Positions 1 through 9,923 of a stretch of DNA of 64,000 nt are shown here, piece by piece. Source of the DNA: Zoogloeaceae bacterium G21618-S1 (GTDB lineage Bacteria > Pseudomonadota > Gammaproteobacteria > Burkholderiales > Rhodocyclaceae); NCBI GenBank assembly GCA_027214125.1, contig JAPWHF010000002.1, positions 62,001 to 126,000 of the forward strand. The letters are read 5' to 3'. Each line of letters opens with the position of its first letter. Position 1 is the first letter of the stretch. Under the pieces are notes generated by a model. That model was given only the letters and a program-made list of their open reading frames with translations. It was not told the origin of the DNA and did no database searches. Position numbers and translations under genes: made by a program.

Positions 1-930
1 CGCACCGCCCGAGCCCTGCTGGCGTATCGCCAGTTGATGTTGCGGATGAGACGGCAAACCCGGGTAGTAGACCCGTTCGACTTGCGGCTGAATCGCCAGC
101 CACTGAGCCAGAGCCAAGGCACTGGTGCTCTGGGCCTCCATCCGGATACGCAGCGTCTCCAGCCCTTTGAGAATCACCCAGGCATTGAAGGGCGACAAAC
201 ACGGACCAGCGGTACGCAGGAAACGGAACACCTCGTCGATCAGTTTCGCGTCACCGACAACCGCGCCACCGAGCACCCTGCCCTGCCCGTCGAGATACTT
301 GGTTGCCGAATGGAGCACCAGATCAGCGCCCAGTGCCAGCGGCTTCTGCAGCGCGGGGGTGCAGAAGCAGTTGTCGACGGCCAGCAGCGCGCCGTGACGA
401 TGCGCCACTTCGGCCACGGCTGCGATATCGACCAGCTCTGTCAGCGGGTTGGACGGTGTTTCAACAAAAAATAGCTTGGTGTTCGGACGCGCTGCGGTGT
501 CATAAGCTGCAATGTCTGCGGCCGGCACAAAGGTCGTTTCAATACCAAAGCGCGAAAACACATTGCCGAACAACTGCTGCGTCGAACCGAATAAGCCCTG
601 CGAGGCGACGATGTGATCGCCGCTATTGAGCAAAGCCATGACCGTCGACAGGATGGCAGACATCCCGGAAGCCATGGCCACGCAGGCCTCGCCACCTTCA
701 AGCGCGGCCAAACGAACCTGCAAGGCAGTGACCGTCGGGTTGGTGAAACGCGCATACACGTTACCCGGCTCTTCGCCGGAAAAGCGTGCAGCGGCTTGCG
801 CTGCGTTGTCGAACACGAAGCTCGAGGTGAGATACATCGCCTCGCTGTGCTCGTTGAACTGGCTGCGTTCTATCCCGGCTCGCACCGCCAGCGTATCGAA
901 GTCGAGCGAAAGCCCGGTTTGGTCTGCCAC
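1..930 (-). CDS. metZ: O-succinylhomoserine sulfhydrylase MetZ (partial, C-terminus outside window)
   Basis: PLP-dependent enzyme that makes homocysteine from O-succinylhomoserine and sulfide in methionine biosynthesis. The 310 visible codons read as a Cys/Met metabolism PLP family protein: an N-terminal YARFTNPT motif, then ASGMSAI, and a Schiff-base lysine in the context HSATKYLDG. The family is usually about 390-400 residues, so the last quarter lies beyond base 1. The start is a GTG at 930, preceded by an AAGGA ribosome site at good spacing and lying 13 bases after the purF stop, so it is probably co-transcribed with purF. The purF-metZ pair is common in Betaproteobacteria and Pseudomonas. 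A cystathionine gamma-synthase cannot be formally excluded from a partial sequence, but the context favours MetZ. Confidence 0.9.
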   Translation of the reverse strand, partial: MADQTGLSLDFDTLAVRAGIERSQFNEHSEAMYLTSSFVFDNAAQAAARFSGEEPGNVYARFTNPTVTALQVRLAALEGGEACVAMASGMSAILSTVMALLNSGDHIVASQGLFGSTQQLFGNVFSRFGIETTFVPAADIAAYDTAARPNTKLFFVETPSNPLTELVDIAAVAEVAHRHGALLAVDNCFCTPALQKPLALGADLVLHSATKYLDGQGRVLGGAVVGDAKLIDEVFRFLRTAGPCLSPFNAWVILKGLETLRIRMEAQSTSALALAQWLAIQPQVERVYYPGLPSHPQHQLAIRQQGSGGA

Positions 931-943
931 GCAAAAATCCTTG

Positions 944-2482
944 TTAATCCGAACTGCTCGACGCCAGATTCAGGTCGAGTTGATTGGCGACGGGGTCGCC
1001 ATCGGTGTCTTCAACGGTCACCGGCTGCGAACCGCGGCGATGCTCGATACCATAAAGATAGTCGGCGGTCACATCACCGGTCACATACTTGCCGTCGAAA
1101 CAGGAGGTCTCGAAGTACTGAAGCGATGGGTTGATCGCTTGTACCGATGCGCGCAGGTCTTCGAGGTCTTGATATAACAAACCATCGGCACCAATAGCCG
1201 CACAGATTTCGGCTTCGTCGCGGTCAGCGCCGATCAGTTCAGCGCGTGTCGGCATATCGATGCCGTAAACGTTGGCGTGGCGCACGGGCGGCGCCGCCGA
1301 AGCGAAGTAAACCTTGGCCGCCCCGGCGTCGCGGGCCATGCTCACGATTTCCTGACTGGTGGTACCACGCACGATCGAATCATCGACCAGCAGCACCCGC
1401 TTCCCTTTGAATTCCTGGTGTATCGTATTGAGCTTCTGGCGGACCGATTTACGGCGCACCGCCTGACCAGGCATGATGAAGGTCCGGCCGATATAGCGGT
1501 TCTTGACGAAGCCTTCGCGATACGGAACCCCCAACTGATTGGCCATTTCGAGCGCGGCCGGCCGACTGGAATCGGGGATGGGGATCACCACATCGATTTC
1601 GACATGCGGCATGGTGCGTCGGAATTTGGCGGCGAGGTATTCGCCCATTTTCAGTCGCGCTTCGTACACCGACACGCCGTCAATCAACGAGTCCGGGCGC
1701 GCCAGATATACATATTCAAACATGCACGGCGCGTGCACCGTCGACTCGGCACAGGCCCGGCTACGGAAATTGCCTTCCATGTCGATCACGATCGCTTCAC
1801 CGGGCTCGACGTCGCGCAGCAGCTTGAAGCCCAACGCATCGACCGCAACACTCTCGGAAGACACGATCCACTCGGTGCCGGCCGGCGCGTCGTTGCGCCC
1901 GATCACCAGCGGACGAATACCATACGGATCGCGAAAGGCCAGCAGGCCATATCCGGCGATCATCACGACGGCAGCGTATGCACCGCGACACCGGCGATGC
2001 ACCGCAGCGACGGCCTGAAAGATTGCCTTCTCGTCCAGCTTGCAACCATTGGAAGCCGCCTGCAGCTCGTGCGCGAGCACATTGAGCAGCACTTCAGAAT
2101 CGGAGTTGGTGTTGATGTGCCGCAGGTCGGCGAGAAACATCTCGCGCTTGAGCTCTTCCGAATTCGTGAGGTTTCCGTTGTGCGCCAGCATCAGGCCGAA
2201 CGGAGAATTCACGTAAAAGGGCTGCGCCTCGGCCGGATTATCCGCCGAGCCTGCCGTCGGGTAACGCACATGACCAATACCCCAGTTGCCCTGGAGGTTT
2301 CGCATGTTGCGCGTACGGAAAACATCACGAACCAGACCGGAGCCTTTGTGCATCAGGAAGCGCCCACCCTCGGTGGTAGCAATTCCGGCCGCATCCTGCC
2401 CGCGATGCTGGATCACCTGCAGTCCGTCGTAGAGCAACTGATTGACCGCCGTTGTCGCGACAATCCCTAGAATCCCGCACAT
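944..2482 (-). CDS. purF: Amidophosphoribosyltransferase PurF
   Basis: Catalyses the first committed step of purine synthesis, converting PRPP and glutamine to phosphoribosylamine. The protein is 512 residues, the usual length. After Met removal, Cys2 of MCGILGIV is the N-terminal nucleophile of the glutaminase domain (about residues 2-230). The C-terminal phosphoribosyltransferase domain has the PRPP-binding loop VLLVDDSIVRGTTS. The start lies 8 bases after the cvpA stop and metZ follows 13 bases after its stop, giving a cvpA-purF-metZ operon like the cvpA-purF pair of E. coli. Confidence 0.97.
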   Translation of the reverse strand: MCGILGIVATTAVNQLLYDGLQVIQHRGQDAAGIATTEGGRFLMHKGSGLVRDVFRTRNMRNLQGNWGIGHVRYPTAGSADNPAEAQPFYVNSPFGLMLAHNGNLTNSEELKREMFLADLRHINTNSDSEVLLNVLAHELQAASNGCKLDEKAIFQAVAAVHRRCRGAYAAVVMIAGYGLLAFRDPYGIRPLVIGRNDAPAGTEWIVSSESVAVDALGFKLLRDVEPGEAIVIDMEGNFRSRACAESTVHAPCMFEYVYLARPDSLIDGVSVYEARLKMGEYLAAKFRRTMPHVEIDVVIPIPDSSRPAALEMANQLGVPYREGFVKNRYIGRTFIMPGQAVRRKSVRQKLNTIHQEFKGKRVLLVDDSIVRGTTSQEIVSMARDAGAAKVYFASAAPPVRHANVYGIDMPTRAELIGADRDEAEICAAIGADGLLYQDLEDLRASVQAINPSLQYFETSCFDGKYVTGDVTADYLYGIEHRRGSQPVTVEDTDGDPVANQLDLNLASSSSD

Positions 2483-2490
2483 GCCATCAC

Positions 2491-2982
2491 CTATCGAAAA
2501 CTCACCCGTTCAGCCACCACACTGGGCATCCAGGGTTTCGCCGCAACCACGGCCGTCTCAAGCAGCGGCGAGAACATCGCCGCCTCCCACCACGGGGCCC
2601 GAGACAGTCCGCTCGCACCCCCAAAAGCTACCAGCAGGCACGCAATCGCAACCGCCTTGGCCGTTCCGAACAGTGCGCCAAACCCACGATCGACAAATCC
2701 GAGCCCCACTGCGTGGATCAACGCCCGCAGCGCGTAGCGCACAACCGCCACCAGCACCAGCACGGCCAGAAAGATCAGAGCGAAAGCCGCGAGATAAGCA
2801 AACGCCGGTTCGCTGATCCAGTCGGCAAACAAAAACGCGACCTGACCGGCAAACATGCGCGCCACGACAAAGCCCAGTATCCAGCCGGCCAGGGCCAGGA
2901 CTTCGCTAATCAGTCCGCGCCAGAAGCCGAGAATCGCCATGACACAGAGCAAGCCCAGAAACGTATAGTCGAAGACTGTCAT
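2491..2982 (-). CDS. cvpA: CvpA family inner-membrane protein
   Basis: 163-residue membrane protein of the CvpA (colicin V production) family. About four hydrophobic segments are visible, at roughly residues 5-25, 30-50, 62-85 and 100-120, and the N-terminal FDYTFLGLL...GFWRGLISE pattern is typical. Its molecular role is not settled; in E. coli it is linked to colicin V export and envelope stress. It sits directly upstream of purF, as in many Proteobacteria, and 16 bases downstream of the SPOR-domain gene. Confidence 0.9.
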   Translation of the reverse strand: MTVFDYTFLGLLCVMAILGFWRGLISEVLALAGWILGFVVARMFAGQVAFLFADWISEPAFAYLAAFALIFLAVLVLVAVVRYALRALIHAVGLGFVDRGFGALFGTAKAVAIACLLVAFGGASGLSRAPWWEAAMFSPLLETAVVAAKPWMPSVVAERVSFR

Positions 2983-2998
2983 TGTTGTGACTGGCGGC

Positions 2999-3676
2999 TC
3001 AGCCGCGAGCCATCACCACACCTTTGAAACCGGCTTTTTCCAATTGATCTGCGGCCTTCTCGGCAGCATCGCGGCTGCCGTATGGCCCCACGCGCACGCG
3101 CGTGCTCGAACCGACTTTCTGGGTAAAGACTTTGAAGCCTTTTTCACGTACCTTGTTCGCCTGATTTGTCGCGCTGTCCGCGTTGCTATAGGCACCCAAC
3201 TGAACGACAAAGGCCTCTCCGCCCGCGGCAGGGGCTTCCGGCTTGAGGCGCTTGCCAGCGAGAATGGCCTCAACACGGGCACGCTCATCCACCGAGGTGG
3301 ACGGCACCGGCTTCGAATCGACTGGCGTTTTCGGCGCTGTGGGCTTTGCCTCCGGCGTGTCGACCGCCTCTTTCGGCGCTGCGGGCTTGACCGGGGCGAT
3401 CGCCACGGGCTCGGGGGGTAGCTCTACCTTCGGGGCCTCCGCAGATGGCGCAAGCGGTGCGACGGCAGATGGCGAGGGCAGCTCGATTTTTCGTTGCGCG
3501 AAGTTTTCGCCTTCCTGGCTGGGAATGCGCACCTGGATATCCTCACCCAACGGCTTGGGCGCCGGATCCATCACCATCGGCAAAACAATGATGGCAAGCA
3601 GCGCAAGCGCAGCAGCGCCCACCAGGCGGCGGCGTGCGCGCTTTTTCAGATCGGTCTGGGCGTCGTCGGTCGCCAT
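2999..3676 (-). CDS. SPOR-domain cell-division protein (DedD-like)
   Basis: 225-residue bitopic protein. A short basic cytoplasmic N-terminus (KKRARRR) precedes one transmembrane helix at about residues 18-37. A long Pro/Ala/Lys-rich periplasmic linker follows, then a C-terminal SPOR domain (about 150-225) beginning FVVQLGAYSN and ending VVMARG. SPOR domains bind denuded septal peptidoglycan, so a septal role like that of DedD is likely. The ATG at 3676 was chosen because it begins MATDDAQTDL immediately before the basic/TM segment; longer readings would run into folC. The folC-dedD-cvpA-purF order matches E. coli. Confidence 0.88.
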   Translation of the reverse strand: MATDDAQTDLKKRARRRLVGAAALALLAIIVLPMVMDPAPKPLGEDIQVRIPSQEGENFAQRKIELPSPSAVAPLAPSAEAPKVELPPEPVAIAPVKPAAPKEAVDTPEAKPTAPKTPVDSKPVPSTSVDERARVEAILAGKRLKPEAPAAGGEAFVVQLGAYSNADSATNQANKVREKGFKVFTQKVGSSTRVRVGPYGSRDAAEKAADQLEKAGFKGVVMARG

Positions 3677-3683
3677 GGCAAGC

Positions 3684-4964
3684 TCAGCGTTCAGCGCGAA
3701 TGGCGGCCAATGCATCGGCCACCGTAAGGAAAGAACCAAAGACGATGATTCTATCACCGTCCTGCGCCGCCGCCCGAGCCGCGCGATAGGCGTCGGCAGG
3801 CGTGGCATAACGATCATCGCCCACCGCGATGCCCGCCGCAGTCATACGGACCGCCAGCGCATCTGCGGATAAACCGCGGGGCCCGGGCAAGGTCGCCGGC
3901 AACCAGTGATCGACGCGATTCTTGATGCGCATCAGCGAGGCTTCGACGGCCTTGTCGGCCATCATGCCGATCACCGCCCAAGTCTCGGGGTAGTAACCCA
4001 TATTGGCGAGGTTTTCGGCGAGCACACCGACCGCCTGCGGGTTGTGCGCCACATCCAGTACCACAGCGGGCTGCCCGGGCAGTGTTTGAAACCGGCCGGG
4101 CAGGTCAACCAGCATCATGCCTTCGCGGATCGCTTGCATCGGCACCGGCAGACGATCGCGAATCGCCTCAAGCGCCGCCATCACCGCGCTGGCATTGAGC
4201 AACTGATTGGCACCGCGCAATGCCGGATACGCCAAGCCGCCACGGCGTACGCCCTGCCCCCAGAACACCCATTGCGTGCGGTCGCCCGAAAAGCCGAAAT
4301 CGCGACCACTGATCTGCAACTGTGCACCAACCTCTGCCGCGACCGCTTCGATGGTTGCGGGCGGCTGCGGGTCCGCACAGATCGCCGGACGTCCAGGGCG
4401 GAAAACCCCGGCCTTCTCGCGCCCAATGGCTTCGAGGGTGTCACCGAGGTACTCCATGTGATCCATGGCAATACTGGTGACGATGGCGCAATCCGAATCG
4501 AAAACATTCGTGGCGTCGAGCCGGCCACCCAAACCAACCTCCAGGATGATCACATCCAGCGCAGCAGTGGCGAAGCACGCCCAAGCCGCCAGCGTGCCAT
4601 GCTCGAAATAGGTCAGGTAGGTGTCGCCGCGCGCCAGCTCAACCTGAGCGAACGCGCTGGCGAGCGTCGCGTCGTCGGCTTCGAATCCGTTGAGCCGAAC
4701 CCGCTCGTTGTAGCGCATCAAGTGCGGCGATGTATACAGGCCGACCCGATAGCCCGCGGCCAGGCAGATCGCTTCGAGCATGGCGCAAGTCGAGCCCTTG
4801 CCATTGGTACCGGCAACGGTAATGACCACCGCGTCAGAAGACAGGCCCATGACATCGCGCACGGCGGCAACACGCTCGAGACCGAGTTCAATACGCTGGC
4901 CGTGTCGAGCTTCGATCAGGGTCAACCATCCGGCGAGATCGCCGGGCAAGACGGAATCAGGCAT
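3684..4964 (-). CDS. folC: Bifunctional folylpolyglutamate/dihydrofolate synthase FolC
   Basis: Adds glutamate to dihydropteroate and extends the polyglutamate tail of folates. The 426-residue protein has the P-loop GTNGKGST at residues 52-59 and the Mur-ligase-like motif [14 protein letters not shown] further on, both diagnostic of FolC. Its first 8 bases overlap the accD end, and the SPOR gene starts 7 bases after its stop, so translation is probably coupled. The accD-folC adjacency is conserved across beta- and gammaproteobacteria. Confidence 0.95.
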   Translation of the reverse strand: MPDSVLPGDLAGWLTLIEARHGQRIELGLERVAAVRDVMGLSSDAVVITVAGTNGKGSTCAMLEAICLAAGYRVGLYTSPHLMRYNERVRLNGFEADDATLASAFAQVELARGDTYLTYFEHGTLAAWACFATAALDVIILEVGLGGRLDATNVFDSDCAIVTSIAMDHMEYLGDTLEAIGREKAGVFRPGRPAICADPQPPATIEAVAAEVGAQLQISGRDFGFSGDRTQWVFWGQGVRRGGLAYPALRGANQLLNASAVMAALEAIRDRLPVPMQAIREGMMLVDLPGRFQTLPGQPAVVLDVAHNPQAVGVLAENLANMGYYPETWAVIGMMADKAVEASLMRIKNRVDHWLPATLPGPRGLSADALAVRMTAAGIAVGDDRYATPADAYRAARAAAQDGDRIIVFGSFLTVADALAAIRAER

Positions 4965-5826
4965 TCGTGGCAGGCTGGCGTGTCAAAAGAGTCATCAAGT
5001 CGGCGAGGCGGCGGCGCATTTCGCGACGGTCGACAATCATGTCGATGGCGCCTTTTTCGAGCAGGAATTCGGCGCGCTGGAAGCCCTCAGGCAATTTCTC
5101 GCGCACGGTTTGCTCAATCACGCGTGGACCGGCAAAGCCAATCAATGCATTGGGTTCGGCAACGACCACGTCACCCATGAAAGCAAAGCTTGCCGACACC
5201 CCGCCCATCGTCGGGTCGGTCAGAATCGAGATGAAGGGCAGCTTGCGCGTTGCCAGCTGATTGATCGCTGCGGTGGTTTTGGCCATCTGCATAAGCGAAA
5301 ACAGCCCCTCCTGCATGCGAGCCCCGCCCGTCGCGGTAATGCAGATGAACGGGACGCGCTGCTCCATCGCCGCATGGACGCCACGCACAAAGCGCTCGCC
5401 CACGACCGACCCCATTGAGCCCCCCAAAAAGTCGAACTCGAAACAGGCGACAACCACCGGTACGCTCAGGATCGCGCCTTGCAGCACGACCATGGCATCC
5501 TGCTCTCCGGTTTCACGTGCGGCAGCCTTTAGCCGATCGGGATAGCGCTTTGAATCCTTGAACTTGAGCAAGTCCATCGGTGCGACATCAGCACCGATCT
5601 CGAACCGGCCTTCGGGATCGAGCAGCAGGTTCAAACGTTCGCGCGCACGAATGCGCAGATGGTGGCTGCACTTGGGGCAAACACTGTGGTTGCTTTCGAG
5701 ATCAGAGCGGTAGAGCACCGCTTCGCAGGCTGGACACTTGCTCCACAAGCCCTCGGGAATCGACTTGCGGGCTGCGCTGTCATCACGCTTGATTTTCGGG
5801 GGCAGCAGTTTCTGAAGCCAACTCAT
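4957..5826 (-). CDS. accD: Acetyl-CoA carboxylase carboxyltransferase subunit beta
   Basis: Beta subunit of the carboxyltransferase that transfers the carboxyl group from carboxybiotin to acetyl-CoA, the first step of fatty-acid synthesis. It has 289 residues with the N-terminal four-cysteine zinc ribbon (Cys31, Cys34, Cys50, Cys53) that distinguishes AccD. The crotonase-like carboxyltransferase fold follows, with the motifs [12 protein letters not shown] and TGGARMQEG. The start overlaps the trpA stop by 4 bases (ATGA), so translation is likely coupled to the trp genes. Confidence 0.97.
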   Translation of the reverse strand: MSWLQKLLPPKIKRDDSAARKSIPEGLWSKCPACEAVLYRSDLESNHSVCPKCSHHLRIRARERLNLLLDPEGRFEIGADVAPMDLLKFKDSKRYPDRLKAAARETGEQDAMVVLQGAILSVPVVVACFEFDFLGGSMGSVVGERFVRGVHAAMEQRVPFICITATGGARMQEGLFSLMQMAKTTAAINQLATRKLPFISILTDPTMGGVSASFAFMGDVVVAEPNALIGFAGPRVIEQTVREKLPEGFQRAEFLLEKGAIDMIVDRREMRRRLADLMTLLTRQPATNA

Positions 5827-6638
5827 GAGCGGGGTTCTCCAAGACTGTCGAGCGCCTCTCGAATCGAGCGCAGAAAGGCCGTCACGCGCGCAACCGCGGC
5901 GTCTGGGCCGGCGAGTTCAATTTCTTCAATGATCCGGCTGCCGATCACGACCGCATCGGCAAGCGCACCGACCGCCTTGGCCGTTTCCGCGTCGCGAATG
6001 CCAAAGCCGACACCCACCGGCATACCCACCCGTTCTCGAATCAGCGGAATCCGTTGGGCGACCTCGTCGAGATCCAGCTTGGCCGAACCGGTCACCCCTT
6101 TCAGGGAAACATAGTAGATATAGCCGCTACCGGCCTTGGCTACATCGTCAAAGCGCGACTCAAGCGAAGTTGGCGCCAACAGGAAAATCGGGTCAATGCC
6201 CGCGCCCTTGGCCAACTCGGCAAACGCCACGCACTCCTGTGGTGGGTAATCCACCACCAAAACACCGTCGACACCGACTGCGGCAGCCGCGGCAACGAAG
6301 TTTTCGGCCCCCATGGCCTCGATCGGATTGGCGTAGCCCATCAGCACCACAGGCGTGGTGGTATCGGTCTTGCGGAACGCGTCAACGAGTGCGAGCACCT
6401 TACGCAAATTCATGCCCGCAGCCAGTGCGCGCTCGGAGGCACGTTGAATGGTCGGGCCGTCGGCCATGGGATCGGAAAACGGGACGCCGAGTTCAATGAT
6501 GTCGGCGCCACCGTCGACCAGCGCGTGCATCAACGGCAGTGAGGCCTCGGGCGACGGATCGCCTGCGGTGATGAAAGGAATCAGCCCGCGCCGACCGGCT
6601 GCGCGCAACTGTTCAAATCGAGATTGGATTCGTGACAT
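5823..6638 (-). CDS. trpA: Tryptophan synthase alpha subunit
   Basis: Cleaves indole-3-glycerol phosphate to indole, which is channelled to TrpB. The protein is 271 residues from the ATG at 6638. Catalytic Glu49 and Asp60 fall at the positions known from the Salmonella enzyme, in the motif [21 protein letters not shown] two codons upstream is also possible, but ATG is preferred because its product begins MSRIQSRF as in relatives and an AGG lies 5 bases ahead. The gene is 39 bases downstream of trpB. Confidence 0.96.
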   Translation of the reverse strand: MSRIQSRFEQLRAAGRRGLIPFITAGDPSPEASLPLMHALVDGGADIIELGVPFSDPMADGPTIQRASERALAAGMNLRKVLALVDAFRKTDTTTPVVLMGYANPIEAMGAENFVAAAAAVGVDGVLVVDYPPQECVAFAELAKGAGIDPIFLLAPTSLESRFDDVAKAGSGYIYYVSLKGVTGSAKLDLDEVAQRIPLIRERVGMPVGVGFGIRDAETAKAVGALADAVVIGSRIIEEIELAGPDAAVARVTAFLRSIREALDSLGEPRS

Positions 6639-6677
6639 AAACACCTACACGCCGGACTGACTGCGCCCGACCAAAAA

Positions 6678-7889
6678 TCAGAACTGGATGCCGGATTTTT
6701 CCGCCACCGTATGCATGTCCTTATCGCCGCGGCCAGACAAATTCACGAGCAGAATCTTGTCCTTGTCCAGCGTCGGCGCCAGCTTTGCAGCGTATGCCAG
6801 GGCATGCGAGGACTCGAGGGCCGGGATAATACCTTCGTAGCGGCACAAATCGTGAAACGCTTGCAGTGCCTCAGCATCGGTCACGCCGACATACTCGGCA
6901 CGATGACAGTCCTTGAGCCAGGCGTGCTCAGGCCCCACGCCGGGGTAATCCAGACCGGCCGAGATGGAGTGGGTCTCGATGATCTGCCCATCGTCGTTCT
7001 GCAGCAGGTAAGTACGATTACCGTGCAACACACCGGGGCGGCCGGCACTCAAAGAGGCCGCATGACGCCCGGAATCCAGACCGTCACCGGCCGCTTCCAC
7101 GCCGATCAGTCTCACATCCGTATGCGGAATATAGGGGTAGAAAATACCCATCGCGTTGGACCCGCCACCGACACACGCAATGACGGCGTCGGGCTGACGG
7201 CCGGTCATCTCCGGCATCTGGGTCAGGCATTCTTCGCCGATGACTTTCTGAAAGTCACGCACCATCTGGGGATAAGGATGCGGGCCCGCCACCGTGCCAA
7301 TGATGTAGAAGGTATCGTGGATGTTGGTGACCCAATCGCGCATGGCTTCGTTCAGGGCATCCTTGAGCGTGCGCGAGCCGGACTCGACCGGCACGACGCT
7401 GGCGCCCAGCAATTTCATGCGATAGACGTTCGCGGCTTGCCGGCGGATATCTTCGGAGCCCATGTACACCACGCACTCCAGCCCATAGCGCGCCGCAACG
7501 GTTGCTGTCGCCACGCCATGCTGGCCAGCGCCGGTTTCAGCGATCACGCGCGGCTTGCCCATATGACGGGCCAACAGCGCCTGACCGATGCAGTTGTTCA
7601 CCTTGTGCGCGCCGGTGTGATTAAGGTCTTCGCGCTTGAGGTAGATCTGTGCGCCGCCCAGCAGCCTCGACCAGCGCTCGGCATGGTAGATCGGGCTGGG
7701 TCGGCCAACAAAGTGGCGCAACTCGTAGCGATACTCCTCCATGAAGGCCAGATCCTGCTGGCAGGTAGCGTAGGCCTCGCGAAGACTGTCCAGGGCGGGG
7801 ATCAGCGTCTCGGCCACAAACACGCCACCATAGGGCCCAAAGTGGCCTTGCGCGTCGGGCATCTGATACGGCGTGTCAGCCATCTGCAT
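6678..7889 (-). CDS. trpB: Tryptophan synthase beta subunit
   Basis: PLP enzyme that condenses indole and serine to tryptophan. It has 403 residues from the ATG at 7889, which is preceded by GGAG at 7-base spacing; a second ATG lies two codons later. Lys96 in HTGAHKVNN is the PLP Schiff-base lysine, and [10 protein letters not shown] is the phosphate-binding loop. It overlaps the 3' end of trpF by 14 bases. In Betaproteobacteria trpFBA is usually separate from trpEGDC, as seen here. Confidence 0.97.
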   Translation of the reverse strand: MQMADTPYQMPDAQGHFGPYGGVFVAETLIPALDSLREAYATCQQDLAFMEEYRYELRHFVGRPSPIYHAERWSRLLGGAQIYLKREDLNHTGAHKVNNCIGQALLARHMGKPRVIAETGAGQHGVATATVAARYGLECVVYMGSEDIRRQAANVYRMKLLGASVVPVESGSRTLKDALNEAMRDWVTNIHDTFYIIGTVAGPHPYPQMVRDFQKVIGEECLTQMPEMTGRQPDAVIACVGGGSNAMGIFYPYIPHTDVRLIGVEAAGDGLDSGRHAASLSAGRPGVLHGNRTYLLQNDDGQIIETHSISAGLDYPGVGPEHAWLKDCHRAEYVGVTDAEALQAFHDLCRYEGIIPALESSHALAYAAKLAPTLDKDKILLVNLSGRGDKDMHTVAEKSGIQF

Positions 7890-8499
7890 CTTTAACTCCG
7901 GAAATAAACCGGGCGATCGCCTCGGCATCCTTGATTCCCTTGTCCGCTTCAACACCACTGGACACGTCCACCGCCCATGGGCGAACGCGCCGCACGGCAT
8001 CGATAACGTTGTCCGCCGACAAGCCGCCCGACAGGATCAGGGGCCGATCAAAACCCGGGGGGATCAAGGACCAATCAAATACCTTTCCGCCGCCGCCGTA
8101 GCCTTCGACAAAGGCGTCCAGAAGCAGCCCACGGGCCGACGGAAAACCAGCTGCGTATTCTACCAGATCGACCCCCGGCCGCATTCTCGCGGCACGAATG
8201 TAGGGGCGGCCATACTGCATGCAGTCCGCTTCGGCTTCGTCGCCGTGAAACTGAAGCAACTGAATCGGCAAACGTGCCAACGCCTCCCGGATCTCAGCCG
8301 GATCGGCGTTGACGAACAAGGCCACAATGGTCACAAAGGGCGGGACTCTCGCCATCAAGGGCGCAGCCTGCTCGATCGTCACATGGCGCGGGCTGGCAGG
8401 ATAAAAAACAAAGCCCAGCGCATCGGCGCCCGCCGCGACAGCCGCATCAACGTCTTGCGCGCGGGTCAATCCACAAATTTTGATTCGGGTTCGGTACAC
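7876..8499 (-). CDS. trpF: Phosphoribosylanthranilate isomerase
   Basis: Isomerises phosphoribosylanthranilate to CdRP in tryptophan synthesis. The stand-alone 207-residue (beta/alpha)8 protein has the N-terminal motif IKICGLTR containing the catalytic Cys, then [16 protein letters not shown]. The GTG at 8499 puts the protein start three residues before IKICG, as in homologues, although no clear Shine-Dalgarno is visible. This start lies 34 bases inside the 3' end of truA, which suggests coupled translation. Confidence 0.93.
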   Translation of the reverse strand: MYRTRIKICGLTRAQDVDAAVAAGADALGFVFYPASPRHVTIEQAAPLMARVPPFVTIVALFVNADPAEIREALARLPIQLLQFHGDEAEADCMQYGRPYIRAARMRPGVDLVEYAAGFPSARGLLLDAFVEGYGGGGKVFDWSLIPPGFDRPLILSGGLSADNVIDAVRRVRPWAVDVSSGVEADKGIKDAEAIARFISGVKDADG

Positions 8500-9296
8500 G
8501 GTTCGGGCAGGGCGAGTTGCGGAGTGCAAATGATACGCCCCTGCCCCGGCAAGGACCATTGATCCGGATACTCGACACCACACAGATACAGCCCGGCCGC
8601 CGGGAAGGTCGGCGCGGACTGCGTACGATCACGCCCGCGCAGCAATGCCGCCATCCAATCGGCGGGGTGAGCACCCTTGCCGATATACACCAGGGAACCC
8701 ACAAGATTTCGGATCATGTGATGCAGAAAGGCGTCCGCGCAAAAATCGAAGATGATGAAATCGCCGTGGCGCTGAACCCGGGCGTGCCGCATACGACGTA
8801 CCGGCGAATGCGCCTGACAGCTTGCCGCACGAAAGGCGGTGAAATCGTGCTCACCGACCAGGGCCATCGCCGCACTGGCCATTGCGCCCACGTCGAGCGG
8901 GCGGTGAAACCAGCCCACCCGAGCATGCAACAAGGCGGGGCGTACCGGCGCGTTGAACAGCACATAGCGATAGTGGCGAGCCGTGGCGCTGAAACGCGCG
9001 TGAAAATCGTCCGTCACGGGTTGCGCCCAACGGACCGACACCCCGTTCGGTAAATGGCTGTTAACTCCCCTCACCCATGCGCTGACGGGGCGACCCACCG
9101 GCGCATCGAAGTGAACGATCTGTGTCGTGGCGTGAACGCCCGTGTCTGTGCGACCCGCACACACGGTTGACACCGGGGTATCAGCAACACACGCCAGTGC
9201 TTGTTCGAGTGCATCCTGCACTGTCCTGCCGTGAGGCTGCGTCTGCCAGCCCTCGAAGGACTCACCGGCGTATTCGACACTCAGTACAACCCGCAT
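8466..9296 (-). CDS. truA: tRNA pseudouridine(38-40) synthase TruA
   Basis: Converts uridines 38-40 in the anticodon stem-loop of many tRNAs to pseudouridine. It has 276 residues, with the nucleophile Asp51 in the motif AGRTDTGVHA. The ATG at 9296 overlaps the stop of the upstream membrane gene (TGATG) and starts MRVVLSVEY like other TruA proteins. The truA-trpF order is conserved in Betaproteobacteria and Pseudomonas. Confidence 0.95.
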   Translation of the reverse strand: MRVVLSVEYAGESFEGWQTQPHGRTVQDALEQALACVADTPVSTVCAGRTDTGVHATTQIVHFDAPVGRPVSAWVRGVNSHLPNGVSVRWAQPVTDDFHARFSATARHYRYVLFNAPVRPALLHARVGWFHRPLDVGAMASAAMALVGEHDFTAFRAASCQAHSPVRRMRHARVQRHGDFIIFDFCADAFLHHMIRNLVGSLVYIGKGAHPADWMAALLRGRDRTQSAPTFPAAGLYLCGVEYPDQWSLPGQGRIICTPQLALPEPCTEPESKFVD

Positions 9297-9895
9297 CAAA
9301 GCCACCACCACATGACACCCACAAAAAGCACAACGGCGACGGCACAGTGATCTTGCACACGCCAGGGCAAGGCTTCCAACGTTAGCGCGCCTTGCGTCGC
9401 AGGAGCCTCCACCGTCTCAAGCCAGTCCCGCCACTGCATGCGCGGACCATCAAGTTCGGCCAGCACGAGACTCAATCTCACCGCGGCGCGTTCCGGGCAA
9501 ACGCCCAAAGGACGCAACGCCGACACCAGCACATGCAAGGCAAGAACAAGACGGGCCACCGGCATCTTCGCCAGCAGTATCGACACCAGCGACACCATGC
9601 CCAGCAGGCGCGCCGCATGTGTTGCGCCGAGCGCCAAGCCATCGCAAGTGGGACTCCACGACGTCCAACCCACGAACACGGCTGTGCCGGGCGTTGCGAA
9701 AGCAAACATCAAGGCGATGACGATCAGGAGAATGCGGATACGCCGTATCAGCTTTATCGTCCGCACACGATCCACCCAAAGCGCGATGGCCAGCACGCCC
9801 GGCGCCGCCAGCCACAGCGCAGGCGCTTGCAGCGCCTGAACAAAAACGGCGACGCCCGCCCAAAGGGTGAGCATCGCCGCCGGATGCAAAGCCAT
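9296..9895 (-). CDS. Putative integral membrane protein, EcfT/CbiQ-like
   Basis: About 199 residues, strongly hydrophobic. Several membrane segments lie in the first half: AAMLTLWAGVAVF, ALWLAAPGVLAIALW, and a long one around ILLIVIALMFAF. A helical middle region holds RLVLALHVLVSALRPLG and ERAAVRLSLVLAEL, and a final TM segment ends MWWWL. The layout recalls energy-coupling-factor T components (CbiQ/EcfT), but no adjacent ATPase or S component exists, so the family call is tentative. The start is uncertain between GTG 9910, ATG 9895 and TTG 9889. It sits 28 bases after fimV and overlaps truA by one base, so it is probably co-transcribed with truA. Confidence 0.6.
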   Translation of the reverse strand: MALHPAAMLTLWAGVAVFVQALQAPALWLAAPGVLAIALWVDRVRTIKLIRRIRILLIVIALMFAFATPGTAVFVGWTSWSPTCDGLALGATHAARLLGMVSLVSILLAKMPVARLVLALHVLVSALRPLGVCPERAAVRLSLVLAELDGPRMQWRDWLETVEAPATQGALTLEALPWRVQDHCAVAVVLFVGVMWWWL

Positions 9896-9923
9896 CACCT
9901 CAGCCAGCACGTGTCATGCAGAC

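Noticed and set aside
1277-2470. 397-codon open frame on the plus strand
   Set aside because: It is antisense to purF, which is unambiguous.
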